The notes: generated by a model from the letters alone, not told the origin. 64,000 nucleotides of DNA from Pseudopyrenochaeta lycopersici (GCA_003313425.1 NHZP01000020.1:248001-312000), one strand, 5' to 3'; positions 10,816-23,962 are shown, numbered from the stretch's first letter. Numbers and translations: made by a program.

Positions 10816-12789
10816 TTACGGCTGTCTCCGACTTCCGACGCCCATCCGAGCTTTTGCTCTTTGCATAAACGTCTCCTCGTCTTCGGTGCTATTAAAGAAG
10901 AAGTCTCTCTCCTTACCCACATGCTCACTTGGCGTACTCGGCGTTGTTTTACTCTTTCTTCTCCCACTCCTCAAGGATCTGGTCGTAGTACTAGTTTCGT
11001 CTGACCTTTCTGGAGGGGAAGGTACGTCCGGTATGATCGGTGATTGGGCCTGTGTCGCTTGTTGTGTAGCCATTCGGGATTGTGCCATGACTTGCGAGAG
11101 TGTCAGTCTGTCCATGCTGCGCCACCATCGGTCTCTGTCTTCTCGCGGATCTACCTCGGAGGTTAGATCACTTTCAGGCACAACAGAGACAGGAGGAGCC
11201 AAGGATGCCCACTCTGGAGAGACAGATTCATTCACGGTCTGAGGACTGCCGTTGGGTGAGTTTACGTCAGATTCAGACTGTCGCCGGTAGTGTGAGCTGC
11301 GATGCTGGAGGTGCTCACTTGAGCTGCTCGTATGTGTGCGCTTGCTACTGCTACGCGATGGGACGCGGGGTGATGCGTCGACGAGGGCGATTTGGCGGCT
11401 TGTGAAACTCGCGGCACTAGCAGGGCTTACGTGGCTCGAGGATGGGCGGGTATCGTTTAATGTCTTCCTTCTGGTGGGTCTATCGGGACGGTACAATGCT
11501 CGCAAGCCCTCAGATTGAGTCGATGGTGATTTCAAAGCAAAAGACTCTGAACGGGCAGGCGAGAGCTGTGCCGCATCGAGCAATGACTGCGGAATGGCCT
11601 GTCGACCCTTTCGGTATCGCCCAGGTGTCTTCGGGGTCGGCGTAGCTCCAGCCCTTCTTTCCTCCTCGATTGGATCGACTTGTTGCAGGTATGCTGCTGG
11701 GATCTCGGGGACTTGTGGAGGTGGAGATTGCGAGCGTATGTTCAATGCCTTCAAAGAAGCTGCCGAAATACGCTTCACAAGGTCGCGTGCAGATCGCCTA
11801 CGTTCTTCGCTCAAGTCGAGGAACTTCTTCGATCGCTCCGAGGGTGTCATTGAAATGATGGACTCTCTGCTGGGCTGGACCTGAGGTGAAGCTGGTTGAC
11901 TGTAGTAGTCGGAATCAAAGTGACTAGTAGACGGTCTCGACTCATCGACACTGTAAACACGCACCGGATACCTTCCAGGGCTACCATCAACGAGCGTGGT
12001 GGAACGCGACGTATCTTCCAAAGCTGTTACTCGTTCTTTGAGCTTGTGAAATTCGGCCGAGAGAATACTCTTCTCCTCCTCAAGCTTGATAATGCACTCG
12101 GCAGCCTCCTCGATGGCATATTCCTGGCCTTGCCAATGTGAGGCGCTCTCATCAGCAATAGCAGAAAGCTCCTCGTTGGTCTTCCGTAGCGTGTCATTGG
12201 CGTCCCTCAAGTTCCCACATTCTTCCTCCGTGTCCTCCAGCTTGAGCTTCAAGTGGTGGTTCTCTTCTTGAAGGTCATAATTCTCCTGCTCCAGAGGCTC
12301 CAATTCCTCCACTCGCTCCTTTGCTTTTGTCAGGTCATGCTGCAGCTCTGAGTTGTTCTTTTTCAGGAGCTCAACCCGCATGTTGCAAGTCATGAGGGTG
12401 TCCTTTAGCTTCTCAATCTCACTGGTGAGCTCTCGGTTCGTCTTTGAGCGGGGTGGACCAGTGTCGCTGGGTCTTCGCCGACGTATTGGGGAGACGGGAG
12501 TTGTTTGCTCTTCGGTCAGAGCGAACTCAGCGAAGATATCGGGCGACGTTTTGGTGTTGACCTCTGAGGGTTTAGGGGTTGATGGGGGTGGGGGCGGTCG
12601 TGCGTCGAGGGGCGAAGGAGTGGGAGTATTTTGCGCTCTTCGAGCCTGGAGCGCATGGCGCAGGTACTCTGACTTTGGCGCAACCGAGGAAGAGGTTGTC
12701 CGTATCATTGAAGGCCTAGAATGATCAGGTGTAGAGGGTCGTAGAGGGGTTCCACGCGAAGCGCCGCGTGACGACGGTGGGGTCGACAT
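10816..12789 (-). CDS. Coiled-coil protein, possibly centrosomin-N-like
   Basis: Single-exon gene of 657 aa from the ATG at 12789. The frame is open to an upstream ATG at 12939, which would add 50 residues. I prefer the inner start because the following Ser/Pro/Arg-rich segment looks like a normal N-terminus and the upstream part does not. Residues 118-260 form one long coiled coil beginning RELTSEIEKLKDTLMTCNMR, then VELLKKNNSELQHDLTKA. This block resembles the centrosomin N-terminal motif region of fungal microtubule-organising-centre proteins (Mto1/ApsB/Pcp1 type), but I cannot confirm it. The remaining 400 residues are disordered, with many Ser-Pro and Thr-Pro sites. A structural or scaffold role, perhaps at spindle pole bodies or septa, is inference. 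Confidence 0.75.
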   Translation of the reverse strand: MSTPPSSRGASRGTPLRPSTPDHSRPSMIRTTSSSVAPKSEYLRHALQARRAQNTPTPSPLDARPPPPPSTPKPSEVNTKTSPDIFAEFALTEEQTTPVSPIRRRRPSDTGPPRSKTNRELTSEIEKLKDTLMTCNMRVELLKKNNSELQHDLTKAKERVEELEPLEQENYDLQEENHHLKLKLEDTEEECGNLRDANDTLRKTNEELSAIADESASHWQGQEYAIEEAAECIIKLEEEKSILSAEFHKLKERVTALEDTSRSTTLVDGSPGRYPVRVYSVDESRPSTSHFDSDYYSQPASPQVQPSRESIISMTPSERSKKFLDLSEERRRSARDLVKRISAASLKALNIRSQSPPPQVPEIPAAYLQQVDPIEEERRAGATPTPKTPGRYRKGRQAIPQSLLDAAQLSPARSESFALKSPSTQSEGLRALYRPDRPTRRKTLNDTRPSSSHVSPASAASFTSRQIALVDASPRVPSRSSSKRTHTSSSSEHLQHRSSHYRRQSESDVNSPNGSPQTVNESVSPEWASLAPPVSVVPESDLTSEVDPREDRDRWWRSMDRLTLSQVMAQSRMATQQATQAQSPIIPDVPSPPERSDETSTTTRSLRSGRRKSKTTPSTPSEHVGKERDFFFNSTEDEETFMQRAKARMGVGSRRQP

Positions 12790-14652
12790 GGTAGAAGAGG
12801 TCGGGGTGGTGGGCTCAGTTTGCGACGGGTGGGAGTTTGTATAGTATCGATATCCCCCGCCACTCAGTGACAGCTCTTTGTTCTTGAAGAAAGGCCAAAG
12901 AACGGACAATAGGATTGTGCGTCCCAAGCTCCTGTGCAACCAGAACGCTCTCCTCCCTGGATTGACATGCCCTTCACACAGCTGTAGACAAGCGGTTGAT
13001 GCGTCACAGACGGGGCCAACTGTATCATAGAAGGTCTATGCGAACCCCGAGTGAAGTTTGCGCGGACCTTGCAGGGCCGACAAGAGTCGCGCGCTCAAAG
13101 CGTATCGGCGCGCGCGAAAATGGGAGGGAAGTCGCTCGAGAGAGGATCGTTCTTTGGTTCCATGTCTCTTCTCACAGTGGGTGAGGGATCGCGGTACTCG
13201 ACTCTTTTTGCGCGCCGTGTATGCAGTCCGGGGAGCGGGTGGTGAAGAAGTAAATAAGCGGTGAAAAGCAGCCAGATTCCACGTAACCAGAGCAATACTT
13301 CGAAATATGCCACCACTTGGTCGCAGAAGGCGCTTCTCACCACAGACACGTCTTGCGCGGGGGAGAGGGCAACTGCGGGGGCCCTAAAAGCAAACCGCTC
13401 TGATGCGCGCGACGTGAAGGCAGCGAGAATCTCGAAAATTCTAAGGGATGAAGGGAAATGATCGGGTCGGGCAGCCAGCGGTGGAGACGCTCAAGGGAAG
13501 GCGTGCCCCATACAAGTTTAGCGCCAAAGGGGGGCACAGCGGGAGCCCTGGTCCGGCGCGTTCCAGCACAACGGTCTGCATAACCCCAGCCACTCTCATT
13601 CGCCAGAAATGTGCTTGTAATGGGGGATCACCGCATTTGGGCCTCGTCTGACAAGTGCAATACCAGGATCTTTGCATGAGACTCCATGTCTGTCACAAAA
13701 AAAAATATCACACGAACAGGAGGAGCGGCCATGATGGGGAGTTGAATGCCTGGCACACACACACACACACGCACACATTTCTCATTAATTTGCTTGATTC
13801 GTGGAACGCGAATGAAAATAAGGACCTTCGGGGCGCTGAACCCTCTTCTCGTATATTCCGCCGAAAAGCAATTCCCGCCTTGCCGCGGCGGCGCAGACGT
13901 GAGCGAGAACCGTGTGGCAGCGAATTGGACGAAGATGATCAGGAGAGGCGTCAAGGGGCCATTTGGGCCACTTTTTTCCTTTTTTTTTGTGCCCAAAACC
14001 ACGTCTCAATTAATCCCCGACAAGTGCCATGTCGGCGCCGGTGATCCTGTGTATGTTGGGAACGCCGGCGAAACTTCGCGAGATCTACGCGACTCTAGAA
14101 AGAATGCTTCATCCCCGGATGCATCTGACGCGGTGAACGGTAGAAGATACCCCGCAAAGACCAAGAACGCGTCGTGGCCCCTTTTGACACCCTGGCTTGG
14201 CTCTGCCTTGACCCTGCTTCTGCCAAATGCCGAGTTGGGCTGGGTGCTTGACTTCCAAGCATTGTGTTACAGATAATCAACAGCTGTTTTCGGGATCATC
14301 CTCCGATAGCTCAGCGAACATGTTTGCGGCTCGGTCGCCTTCCTCCGACTTTTGATTTCGAGAAGGCAATGTTGATTTCCAGCGGCCTGCTTTACGGCCT
14401 CAACGCTGCAAATGGAAGGAAGTTATGCTATACGCTACTAACACGGCCCTGTCTGGCAGGCGAGGAAGGGCAACTTCTTGAAAGACTGTTTCCCCCTCTC
14501 ACTCAAGGACCATGCCTGTAAATTCAAAGAGATGTGAAGAAACCAACATTAGGTATTACAAATCATCTGCGGTTTAATTCATGCCGAAGACCACACATGT
14601 TTAACATCCAGAGACACAGAACCATGTGCGACCCCTTCCAACAGTATCACCA
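12790..14652. other. Intergenic, 1.9 kb
   Basis: No supported gene. It lies between the 5' side of the coiled-coil gene and the 3' end of ERG27. It contains a CA microsatellite near 13754 and short A and T runs near 13697 and 13974-13989. The overlapping open frames in 13596-14276 lack any family signal. Confidence 0.6.
13754..13777. repeat. CA dinucleotide microsatellite
   Basis: A run of CA units, interrupted once by CG, lies in non-coding sequence. It is a simple repeat with no other structure around it. Confidence 0.85.
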
Positions 14653-16023
14653 TTAATCCATCTCGATCCCAACTCCCGCTTCCCTCAGCCGATCTTCCCA
14701 CTCAATCCGTAGCGCCTCCATCTCCTCCCAGCACTTCTTCCCCGTGTCGAGGAACCTCTGCTGGCTCTCCTTCGTAAGATCCTTCGCATGCGGATCCCTG
14801 CCGTACTTTCTCTTGGGTTCTCCCAGCCTTCCTCCCCATCCCCAACCTGCCATCTCTGTCCGTTCCACGCGCTCTTGTCCCCAGAAGTCTGTTGCGCTGC
14901 CCCACTTGCCTACACCTTCCTTCTCTTCCATGTTGTCTAGTGTGCTTTGCTTTGCGAGTGTGAGCCAGACCATTGCGCATGCACCCTTCTCAGCCGTGAT
15001 GGGGTGCCATTGGCTCCCGAGCCAGCGTGCGACGTAGAAGGCAGCAAGCATGAGGTATTCGAGGACCAGGGGAAGGGCGATGATTGCAGTGCCGCAGATA
15101 CCAGGGTGTGCAGTGTATATCCGTGGTTTTGTCGTCTTGTCATCGGTTTGAGGGCAGTCAAGGTATTTGTCCACGACATCAGACATGCCAGGCAAAGCCG
15201 AAGTGACAGCCATGACATCAGTCAGTCGCTTCGTTGCTTCATAGGGTGCTGTGGAGAGGATGCCCTGGATATCGTCCATATTAAGGACGTGCTCGTAGGC
15301 TTCCAAGCTGCTGACCCAAATGAGCCTGCCCCTTGTGTTCTCGCGCTTGGGGTGCTTCGCCAACAGCGGCGCAAGATAGTGTCCAAGCAGGTAGTGTCCG
15401 AAGAAATTGGCGCAGAAGACCTCCCCCAGCGGAGGCTCCTCAATCTTCTTCTCTGCTGGTATTTGCGGCTTCGTTACCCATCCAAGTCCCGAAATTTTAA
15501 ATGTCGGCCAGGAGACTGCGCTCGCCCAACCCGTCAGAATCGTATATATGGCAAGAGGCCAATTGATGCCGGTCCAGCCGCCAATACCGGCATTGCATAC
15601 GACAACATCAAGCTTTGGCGTAGTCTCTCGCAATTTCTTGCAGAGCTTTTGTATCGACACCAGGCTTAGCAAATCCAGGCGCTCCTGCCGAAAGAACACA
15701 CGGTTTTGCAGCACCTGTGATATGCCTGGGAGTTTCTGTTCATGGCTGCTGATGACCTTGCGCAAGTGCTGTTGTAGTTTTTCGATCGTAGCGTCGCCTT
15801 TGCGTTGGTCTCGAGTCGTAATTATGAGGACGAGGGATTCGGTCTGGGGGCGCGTTTCGATAAATTCATCGATCAAGCGGGTTCCGAAGCCGAGGCCCAG
15901 GCCACTGCTCGTGGGTCAACTAAGGGAGTCGAAATTATGAGGGAGGCATTCGAACCTGTTTGCACCTGTGACCAGAACGTAGAAGCCATTATCAGGCGTT
16001 GGGGTGTCGTCTGCGACCGACAT
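14653..16023 (-). CDS. ERG27: 3-ketosteroid reductase (ergosterol C-4 demethylation)
   Basis: Two exons, 15956-16023 and 14653-15904, with a 51-nt intron, give 439 aa. Erg27 reduces the 3-keto intermediate in C-4 demethylation of sterols at the ER, together with Erg25 and Erg26. Short-chain dehydrogenase features: the cofactor motif TGANSGLG (residues 19-26, spanning the splice), NAG at 127-129, VSS near 221, and the catalytic pair in YEATK (Tyr244, Lys248). A long insertion after NAG and a hydrophobic segment (LPLVLEYLMLAAFYVARWLG) match fungal Erg27 and suggest membrane association. The protein is longer than the yeast enzyme (347 aa) but usual for filamentous fungi. Other SDR functions are possible but less likely. 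Confidence 0.88.
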
Positions 16024-19000
16024 GTTTAGCTACGGTGAGAATCACGAGGCTCTGCCGGCGGTTTCCTGTTCCTGAAATCGCTAAGCAAATGCCCGTTGCA
16101 TCAGCCAATCACAATTATGTCGCATTCTTTTTAATAAAATCGATCTGGCTATTGGGTATTCTTGAGATAAATTCAAGCGTTCATTTTCTATATCGAGTGC
16201 GAAGGAGCATGACATGCATCCAAATGTGAAGGTCTCCGCCATGTATCTAAAGCTTCGAAAAGACTTGCAGCCCATTCACAAATAGAAGTTCATGTCTAAC
16301 ACTCTTCGAGCTGTATCAACTGCCTGCTGCACAATCGCCACTCGACTGTGCAGCAAAAATGCTCAATACTGTACGCTGACTGCCTGGGCAGTTCGGCAAT
16401 GCCGACGAGAGTTAATCTAGCGATGGGCATATCAGTGCTTGGCAAGGCTGCCATGGTGCCAAAAAACCCAGGAATTTCCCTGGCCGTTACAAACACTTTT
16501 GATTAACTTTAGAGCATCAATTACAAAAGAAAGGATGGAGAACAGTTCTGCTCTGCCGTACACTCCACATTGGCTCCCAAATGTGTTGACTGCAGGGACC
16601 TGGTGAAACTTTGCTCTCCAGCATTCGCTTGCGAGAACCCACCAATTTGCGGTCCTCAAACCCTTTCCCTTTGAGCCGAAGCAGAACCTTATGGGAACGA
16701 GTCCGAAGACCTAAGGCCGAAGGCCGAAGAGATGCTGACAAGGCTCTTCCTGACGGTGGCTCGCTTATAAACATTTATAACATTCAGATCGAATCCAGTG
16801 TATTCTTGTACTCGGGCCGAAACGAGCTGCACCATGGGCTCGAACCGCTGATCACTGCGCAACGTCCACCGCGATATCCACGTCAATCGGATGCCCCGTA
16901 GCGAGTTTGGCCACGTTCAGACCACACTTTTCTCGGGAGGCCTCCCGGGCCAAGCATAATACTGGGCGGGGAGTGCGGAAGATAAAGCAAATGTGAAGCA
17001 AACATGGCCGAAGAGGGACCGTTCGTCGAAACAAATGTCGTTATCGGCTTGGAAAATGCAAATACAAAGGCCCGAAAACTCCATCTTCACGAGGATACCT
17101 GGTCAATTGTAAGTTCAGCATCTAGACCCCCCCCCCCAAGGACGGCATATCATGGTTGGTCTAGCATTCGCTTCTGTGATGATAAACTTAAAATATGCTA
17201 GTTGGCAAAGCCCCGGAGGCACGCGGCCATGCATATGGCCATGCACGTCACATCGATGGCATTGACCTGCGTTTTAGTCTGTCTGGGTGGAACTTGGTTT
17301 GATGGTTCCGCACCGTATCACAGATAGGGCGGAGTCAGCTCCGATGGTCTCGCGGAGAATCAAGTCTTCTTCCTTGGTACCAGAGTTTGGCGGAGCTGCT
17401 CCGGCGTGGCGCCGTATTCCAGCTTCCCATTTGTTTTCAGGTCACTAATGAGAATGTTGCAGCGCTTGTTGCTAATAGGAAGGTTCGTTGCGAACTATGT
17501 TTTATTGAATCTGAGATCTGTGTGTTACTGCATCTTAGATCTTGTGCCACAGCCGCGAATCGTCCGAACCTTCAGGGTGCATCCGTGTGGTCCTCCTAAA
17601 TCCAGTGATGTGCCTCAAGGTTCTGAGGATACTTGGTCGAGGTTCCAGGATGGTTTCGTATCTGAGCACCTCAATGGTCGGAGTGGACTGATTGAACACG
17701 AGTATTCGGACCGAACCTACTTGGGCATGCAGAAAAAGCAGTGTCGGGCTGCTCTTTTTGCTGACAGCTCGGGCCGAGCCGGACGAGCCAGCGAGGCGGA
17801 TCCTCAGGCGTCAAGCATGAAACGTGGTCCTCCTTGACCTGCTGTGGCAGCAATGTCAAACCTGTCAAGCCAGCCTTTGGTTCCGGCACGTCTGACTGCG
17901 TGTTAGAGAACTTGGCTGCGATTCAGTTGAACAGCCGGTGGCTCTTAAGTGCCGACGCAGGTGAAAAACTACCGGCATACTCTCGATCAAATCGTTGGTT
18001 GGAAGCACGTCCCGTAGCCTGGTAAAGCCGGCGAATAACAATTTGACGGAGCCTGGTATGTGAGAAAGGTTCGCTGTGTTTTACAGGGTGGTTTTCCAGA
18101 GCGGGATCCGCAAGTCTAGTGGATGGCTTGCAGCTTCAATGTCTCCGAGATTTCTCGCTAGGGATGCTAAAGTTAGCCGGATGCTGTCACGCAGGTGTGA
18201 AAAAACTATCACTCAGAAACTCTACCGCAGTCTTGGGTAGACAGTCTGGCGATAAAATCGTGCGATCTTGGAACTCGGACCAATATGCCGCAAAGATGAT
18301 AGGCCGTCGACATCGGATCCCGCTGCGATGCGACAAGGACCATCTGTGTCACCTGCATCAATGTTATATGAACATATCCACTCAAGCTTGATTCTAAGTG
18401 AACTTACGGTTTACAGGCAAAGTACCGAAGCCTCATCCATGCAAATGGTTTGTCCGCGGCTTGTCCCTTGCAGCCACATCTAAGCAAAAAAGTTCTTGGG
18501 ATCATCAATGGTCGTCAACGTTCATCCTAGGAGGGAGGCGCACTTGCACTTCCCCGAACACGCCATCTCAACTCAAAATTGAGCTTCTGCTAAGCGCGGG
18601 GAGACGGAAAGTCTTCATAAAACAATGGTTGGGCCAAGCGGAGAGTAGCGGATGGTCGTCAAATGACGGGATCATAGCACCGAAGGGGTAAAGTCGGTAT
18701 CTCGACGCTTTTATCCGTCTGAAGGCAGAGCAAGTTCTTTGATACGCAACGGCGGGGATGGCCTGTCTCTTTCGCACCCCGTCCTCGCAACTCGTGATCC
18801 ACTATCCAGGCTGACGTTGGTCCGTGATCGTCAGAAGTTACGACTGCAGCTTCGAATGTCATTTAGACGTTAGCGAGAGCGAGGGGAGCTCCCGATGCTT
18901 TTGTTGGCGCTACTTACGCCCGGTACAGGGCGGACTAGAGATCGCCAAGGACGCGTGCGGCGGTGGAGTGGTGGGCTGAAGCGCATTGAAGTGAGTCAAG

Positions 19001-22000
19001 ATACATCGAAAGGTTCGTGGTCTGAGTATGTGGCGCAGGGATCCACTCTTCGGCAAATCAATCACGCATATGCCATGAGCCTCTTCAAGTATCGTATCAC
19101 TTTCATACTCCGACTATTTTTGGTAGCTTGTGTTATGATGATCAGATTTTACAAGCTCTTCAGCTCTTCAGGATTGATGGCACACAGCTCAGGGTTGAGC
19201 CTGAGCACGGTAGTCTTCGGTCGTCTCTGACGGAACATACCCATCTCGACGCGAGTCAGTCGCGCCAACTTCTCATCCTTCTACCGCCTTGAAACAGCAT
19301 GTTTCGGGCATTTCCATTGGCCTCCACGAGGTCCTGCAAGCCGTCGCTCTAACTCATGTCCCGAAGCCATACCTTTCCCTTATGCGGTCACGTCAAAATC
19401 TTCCCGCCAGCCCCTTTGCTTTGTAAGAAGTGCCCCATCGGAATTACTAAAGTCTCAACGGCGTTTCTTCGTGTGCCACGTGGGAGCTCCGCAAAACCTG
19501 TGGGCCGAATAGGAGTGGTGTTTTGCCGGGGTGTGGATATAGTCTCCGCAGACGCAAGAATGCAGTCAAGGGTCGCTTTGAATGATCAAGTGGCCTCTCT
19601 TATCAGCTACATCCACTACTGGGAACTTCCGGTATATTTCGCTGATGCGATATGGTCCCACCAACAGTCAGCCTAAATGCTTTCAGCACACAGTTATAGG
19701 GGCTGTTATACGCTTTGAATAGCTGAGCGCATTCTTCAATAGTAGAGGCCTGCAAGCACTGTCCTAATTTCTGATACCATGAAGGCTTCCATACCCAGTC
19801 ATAGGATCGGGCTAGGCATCGCCTCCAGTAGGAGCGACCCATCAAGTTCGTGCTGGTATCCTGTGACCTATACGAAACCTGATATTATGCTATTTGGCAC
19901 GAGAGCGCAGCGGATAAGTACTAAAGTGGGTAGAATTTCAACGTGAAAGGACGTGCTTTATGCGAATATGGTCTGTGATTGGTTAAATAGCGATTATTAG
20001 TGCAGCATTAATGGTCCTTCTATGGGTCTGGATGGGGGCCGCTACGTACTTCCAAAGCGCGCCCCTCCATTTGGTCTGTTATGCATAAAGGCGTGTGTAG
20101 TTGCAATTCTGTGCTTGGGAAGTAGTGGATCGCGAAGCACGTGTTCGCGCTGGTCATAGAGGGGGTTTGTTACCGGCCACTATTTGGGCATGTGATAGAT
20201 GATGACGGCTTGTGATGGTCTATTCATTCTCAGCGACAACCGAACCAAAAGCACGGATTGCGTTTTCTCTGCTCGTACGATATTCATATGACAGGTGGGT
20301 GAAATTGTGCCAAAGATTGAGAAACAAAATGAATGCGGTTCTATTGCAATGACTTAGCCATTAGCGTGGCATGGTCGGGAATAGATTTGATTGGCGACGC
20401 GTTGATATACACTTGGTGCCGGGTGTGGGCGGTGTCCAGCCAGCCTCCCATAGCACTTCGCACACATTACGGTTTGAACCGAGCGAGTGGCGATCGGTGA
20501 CCTTTGCATGATCTCGGAGTTGTCGCCGTCGGATTAGGGCGTGTCTCACACCTGCTGAGGTGCAACTTAGTTTGGCAAATTCAGTACCCAAGCAACTTTG
20601 TGACGTTTGACCAAGGATCAAACAGTGCTCGCCATGGTCAAATCCCTGGTGTCCTCCGTGTCGTAAAGGAATTCTGATAAGAGAGGCGGCATGCCGGCCA
20701 GTCGCAATTATACCAACAGGGTGAGGACTGGTACCGATACCCGGAACTTTTGATGGCCGCAATTTCGCTTCACTACCGGAGGTGGTGTGGTAATTTGGAG
20801 TAAGACAAAATGTGAAACAGAGAGATCTTTGAGATCTGATGATACATTCGACTATAGACCATGGTCCGAAACTTTTTCAAATGGGTATTGTGCTGCCATC
20901 CACCGTGCCGTATGCGCCTTGCTGAAATACAACCGGAACCGAATCAAAACGAGGGAACAGGTCACTGGCTACTAACGGTATCCGGTCTTACTCCGTGAGC
21001 CTTTACAATCGCCTTGAATGGGTTAGAAGAGGGTTCGCAGTATACGGTCAGCAGCAGGATCACCAACTGCAATTTTCGTCGAGTCTGTATTCTCTAAGGC
21101 AGCAGTCAGTATCCTGCAGCAATCTAGATGGTTGGTCTTACATTGCAACGACGTTTGCGGGACATCTTTTGTGGGTTTCTTGATATTTTGTGCACCATGC
21201 TCTGACGACATAACGGAGGTCACCACACTTGTATTGGACCTGAGTATAATCGCACATGGTTGGTGTAAAGAATTATTAAATGGGGTTGTGATAGGTTCTG
21301 CAGACAATAGCGGGTTGAAAGTGGTCAAGATGGGTGGAAAGCAAGCAATTCTGTTGGTACTTTTCTAAAGCCTCCGGATCTGCATGTAGCTTATAGCTCC
21401 GCAGATGGGAGCAGACGTCAGCGCCACCAGGTACCCGTAGTAAATGCTGGGCTAAACCATCTTGAGGGAGCCCAGTCCATTGACAAGCATCAGGGTAGTG
21501 GCCATGATTTGCTCAACGGAGCCGGGCGTCCGCGTGTGGTCGAGCATTTGCAACATGGACTCGAGTGGGTGCGTCCATGTTTGAAATCTTCCCGCTTCGG
21601 GCAAGGCACTGACATGACCAGGATTATCCCAACGGCTTTCAAGGATTGCCTCCACCATGCCGGAGTAAGGTGGTTGTGTATGTAAGAAACTTTAGACTTC
21701 CGCCCGTTTTAAAGTATCGGCAGGAGAGCCAGTGACAGCGTGCAAGCGGACGGAGCCAAGGTTGCCAAATCGCCTCGCCGGCTAGTGCAGCACCAACACC
21801 AAACTTACCAGACACGCACGGGCAAGCCTGATCTGCGACCACGGTTCCACGTTTGACGCAAATGTGGTGCGTGGGGTGGTGCACCGTTGGATTAACCTTG
21901 CTTATGGGTGAGGCTACCGCCCAAGCTTCCAGCTCCAGGATCACCCTTCCATTTCCTTCTGCAGGCCGCATAGGTAAAGCATAAGACGCGTGTGAATGCC

Positions 22001-23962
22001 ATTGCCAACATCCCACTGGAGTAAGCCCATGGTCTGCTGCGTCCATCGCCGTCTTGTCCCCTCCTCCGGGGCTGCCGCCTCGGCAGTACCACGACCTTTC
22101 TCACCGATGTTTGTCTCGTGCGCTTACTCTCCCGTTTCCCCGTTTGCGACCACACCCGCAAGCAAGTTGTTGCGCAATCACAGCTGCCGGCCCATACAAT
22201 GGCTGTGCAGGGCTGCGGGACATGCTCCGGCGATGCGTAGTTGACGGCAGACGCCTCGGGAGCAGGGCTGCACTCCAGCATTGACGGCCAGTACCTGGCC
22301 TAGCCGTGGGCTCAGGCTCATTCGCGGCTGACCTTTGCGGTCCTCTTAGAAATGCTATGGGCGTGGTGGAGGCCTAGACTGCACTGCCAATACCATATGT
22401 GGCTGTTACGTCAATGCCATGATAGATGCTACGAGAGCCGACCATACCCGCAACTATCGCTGTGCATACCTGACATATACCCCTAAACCATGCCACCCAT
22501 TGCCGGCTGGGACATGACATGTTCGTCGACTGAACCGTATCACGCGCGTACAGCAATGCCCGCGTCGTGGGGGTTAACTTGGGAACAGGTAGAACATGCA
22601 GGTGCGGCAAGGTATCGAGGAACATCAGCGTCCCACGTCGCTTGGGCGTCTTCAATATCGTGCATATGTCCCGACCAGGCACTCGGTACTGGACATTGAC
22701 GGCAGCAGTCGATCTTCTAGGGCGCCTTACAGTGAGCACGCAAAACTGCCGAGGAATATATTGAGAGCGAAAGATGCTGATCAGTGGAGCCAGCGCGTAG
22801 GTACCCGCGGGCTTGGTCCTGAGGCAGCTATACCTCAATGAACATGCCATATCAATGTGAGCAGCGTAAGATGAGAGTAGCACCAACATTGCGGGCGAAT
22901 TGTATCGAAACTGTGCGCACGTGGTAGAGTGACCCAGCCGTTCTACATGCTGATCACAAGCTATCATTGCGTGCGTTTGGTCTTTTCGCCGACATGGAGT
23001 CGGCTCCCCTGCACCGCCTTCCTGAACGTCTGTTTGCCAACCAGGTAATCGAAGATACTTGGCGCTCGCTCCTGATGCCGAGTGGTAAACCTTCGCACTA
23101 TAGAGCACCTGCGCCATCCAGGCGAGGTCAATTATCATTATTAGACGCTATCCGACAAGTTCTAGCGGTCTGGTCCATAGCCGGCCCAATAGTGACTTGG
23201 TTGTACTCGCCGAGATGGAACCCCCATGCTTACCATCGTCAGGGTGCCCCCAGGACTTGATGAGAGCCCAACGAAGCCCGTTGGTGGAGAGCATGCAATG
23301 ATCTACGGCCTACCAGACTGTTCGGCGCCGCAATCTATGTGAACCTCAGTCACATGCAGTGAAGATTACTGAGACTGATCCACTATCTTTGTCAGTGAGA
23401 CGGTCAGAATAATTATGATTATCGATGGACTGATGTTGACGCTTTCGTCACTTGTTACCTTGGGATGGCACGTAATATTGATTTCCTGTAACACCAGTGT
23501 GTTCCCGGCTCAGACAGTCAAAAGACCTCAACGAATTCTCGTTACCCAGGCATGAGGTACATTCAGGCTGAAGAAAAGACATGGATGTCAACCAGAACTA
23601 CCAAACAGACGGTAGGCCGACCTAGCCAAAATCCAAAAGCGTTAAACTGTGGTCCTGCCCCGCGTTCCCAACACGATAAAAGGGTTGCCAGAAGCATGGC
23701 ATATCCAAGTGGAACCATGATCTTAAAGCTAATTGCGTATAACTAGAGCCGGCTGTAAGACGGCAGACATTCGGTGGCTATCCGAAAATGTCTCAACGAT
23801 CCCAGCGGCCCGAATGTATTTCCCATCACCGACCTTGACTCACCTAGGACAACCATTGCCAGGTATGTCGCATATCTCGGCACTGTTAGCTCCATGCCAA
23901 TGCTGAGGAAAGGATGCAAGAAGCCATTTGCAGATATATGAAACCTCCATTATATGTATAAA
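16024..23962. other. Gene-free segment of about 7.9 kb
   Basis: No open frame here has a recognisable domain, splice-linked continuity or a transposon signature. The longest is 254 codons on the minus strand at 22374-23138; it starts at a plausible ATG but has no family resemblance. Base composition appears mixed and not extremely AT-rich. I found no long terminal repeats, tandem arrays or tRNA genes by eye. The left end holds the ERG27 promoter and the right end the 3' side of glycerol kinase. Possible contents are long non-coding RNA, decayed repeats or a chromosomal structural region. Confidence 0.55.

Noticed and set aside
12790..12939. 50-residue N-terminal extension of the coiled-coil protein
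   Set aside because: Open and in frame with an ATG, but hydrophobic and unlike the rest; the inner ATG at 12789 starts a more typical disordered N-terminus. It cannot be excluded.
14947..15669. 240-codon frame antisense to ERG27
   Set aside because: It lies wholly opposite a well-supported coding exon; openness follows from the codon bias of ERG27.
17221..17250. Repeated GGCCATGCA words suggesting a palindromic site
   Set aside because: On inspection they are two short direct repeats, not an inverted repeat, and have no further copies nearby.
22374..23138. 254-codon open frame on the minus strand in the gene-free segment
   Set aside because: No domain, signal peptide or conserved-looking motif; residue composition is random, rich in Cys, Arg and Ser; no splice partners. 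Length alone can arise by chance in GC-mixed DNA.
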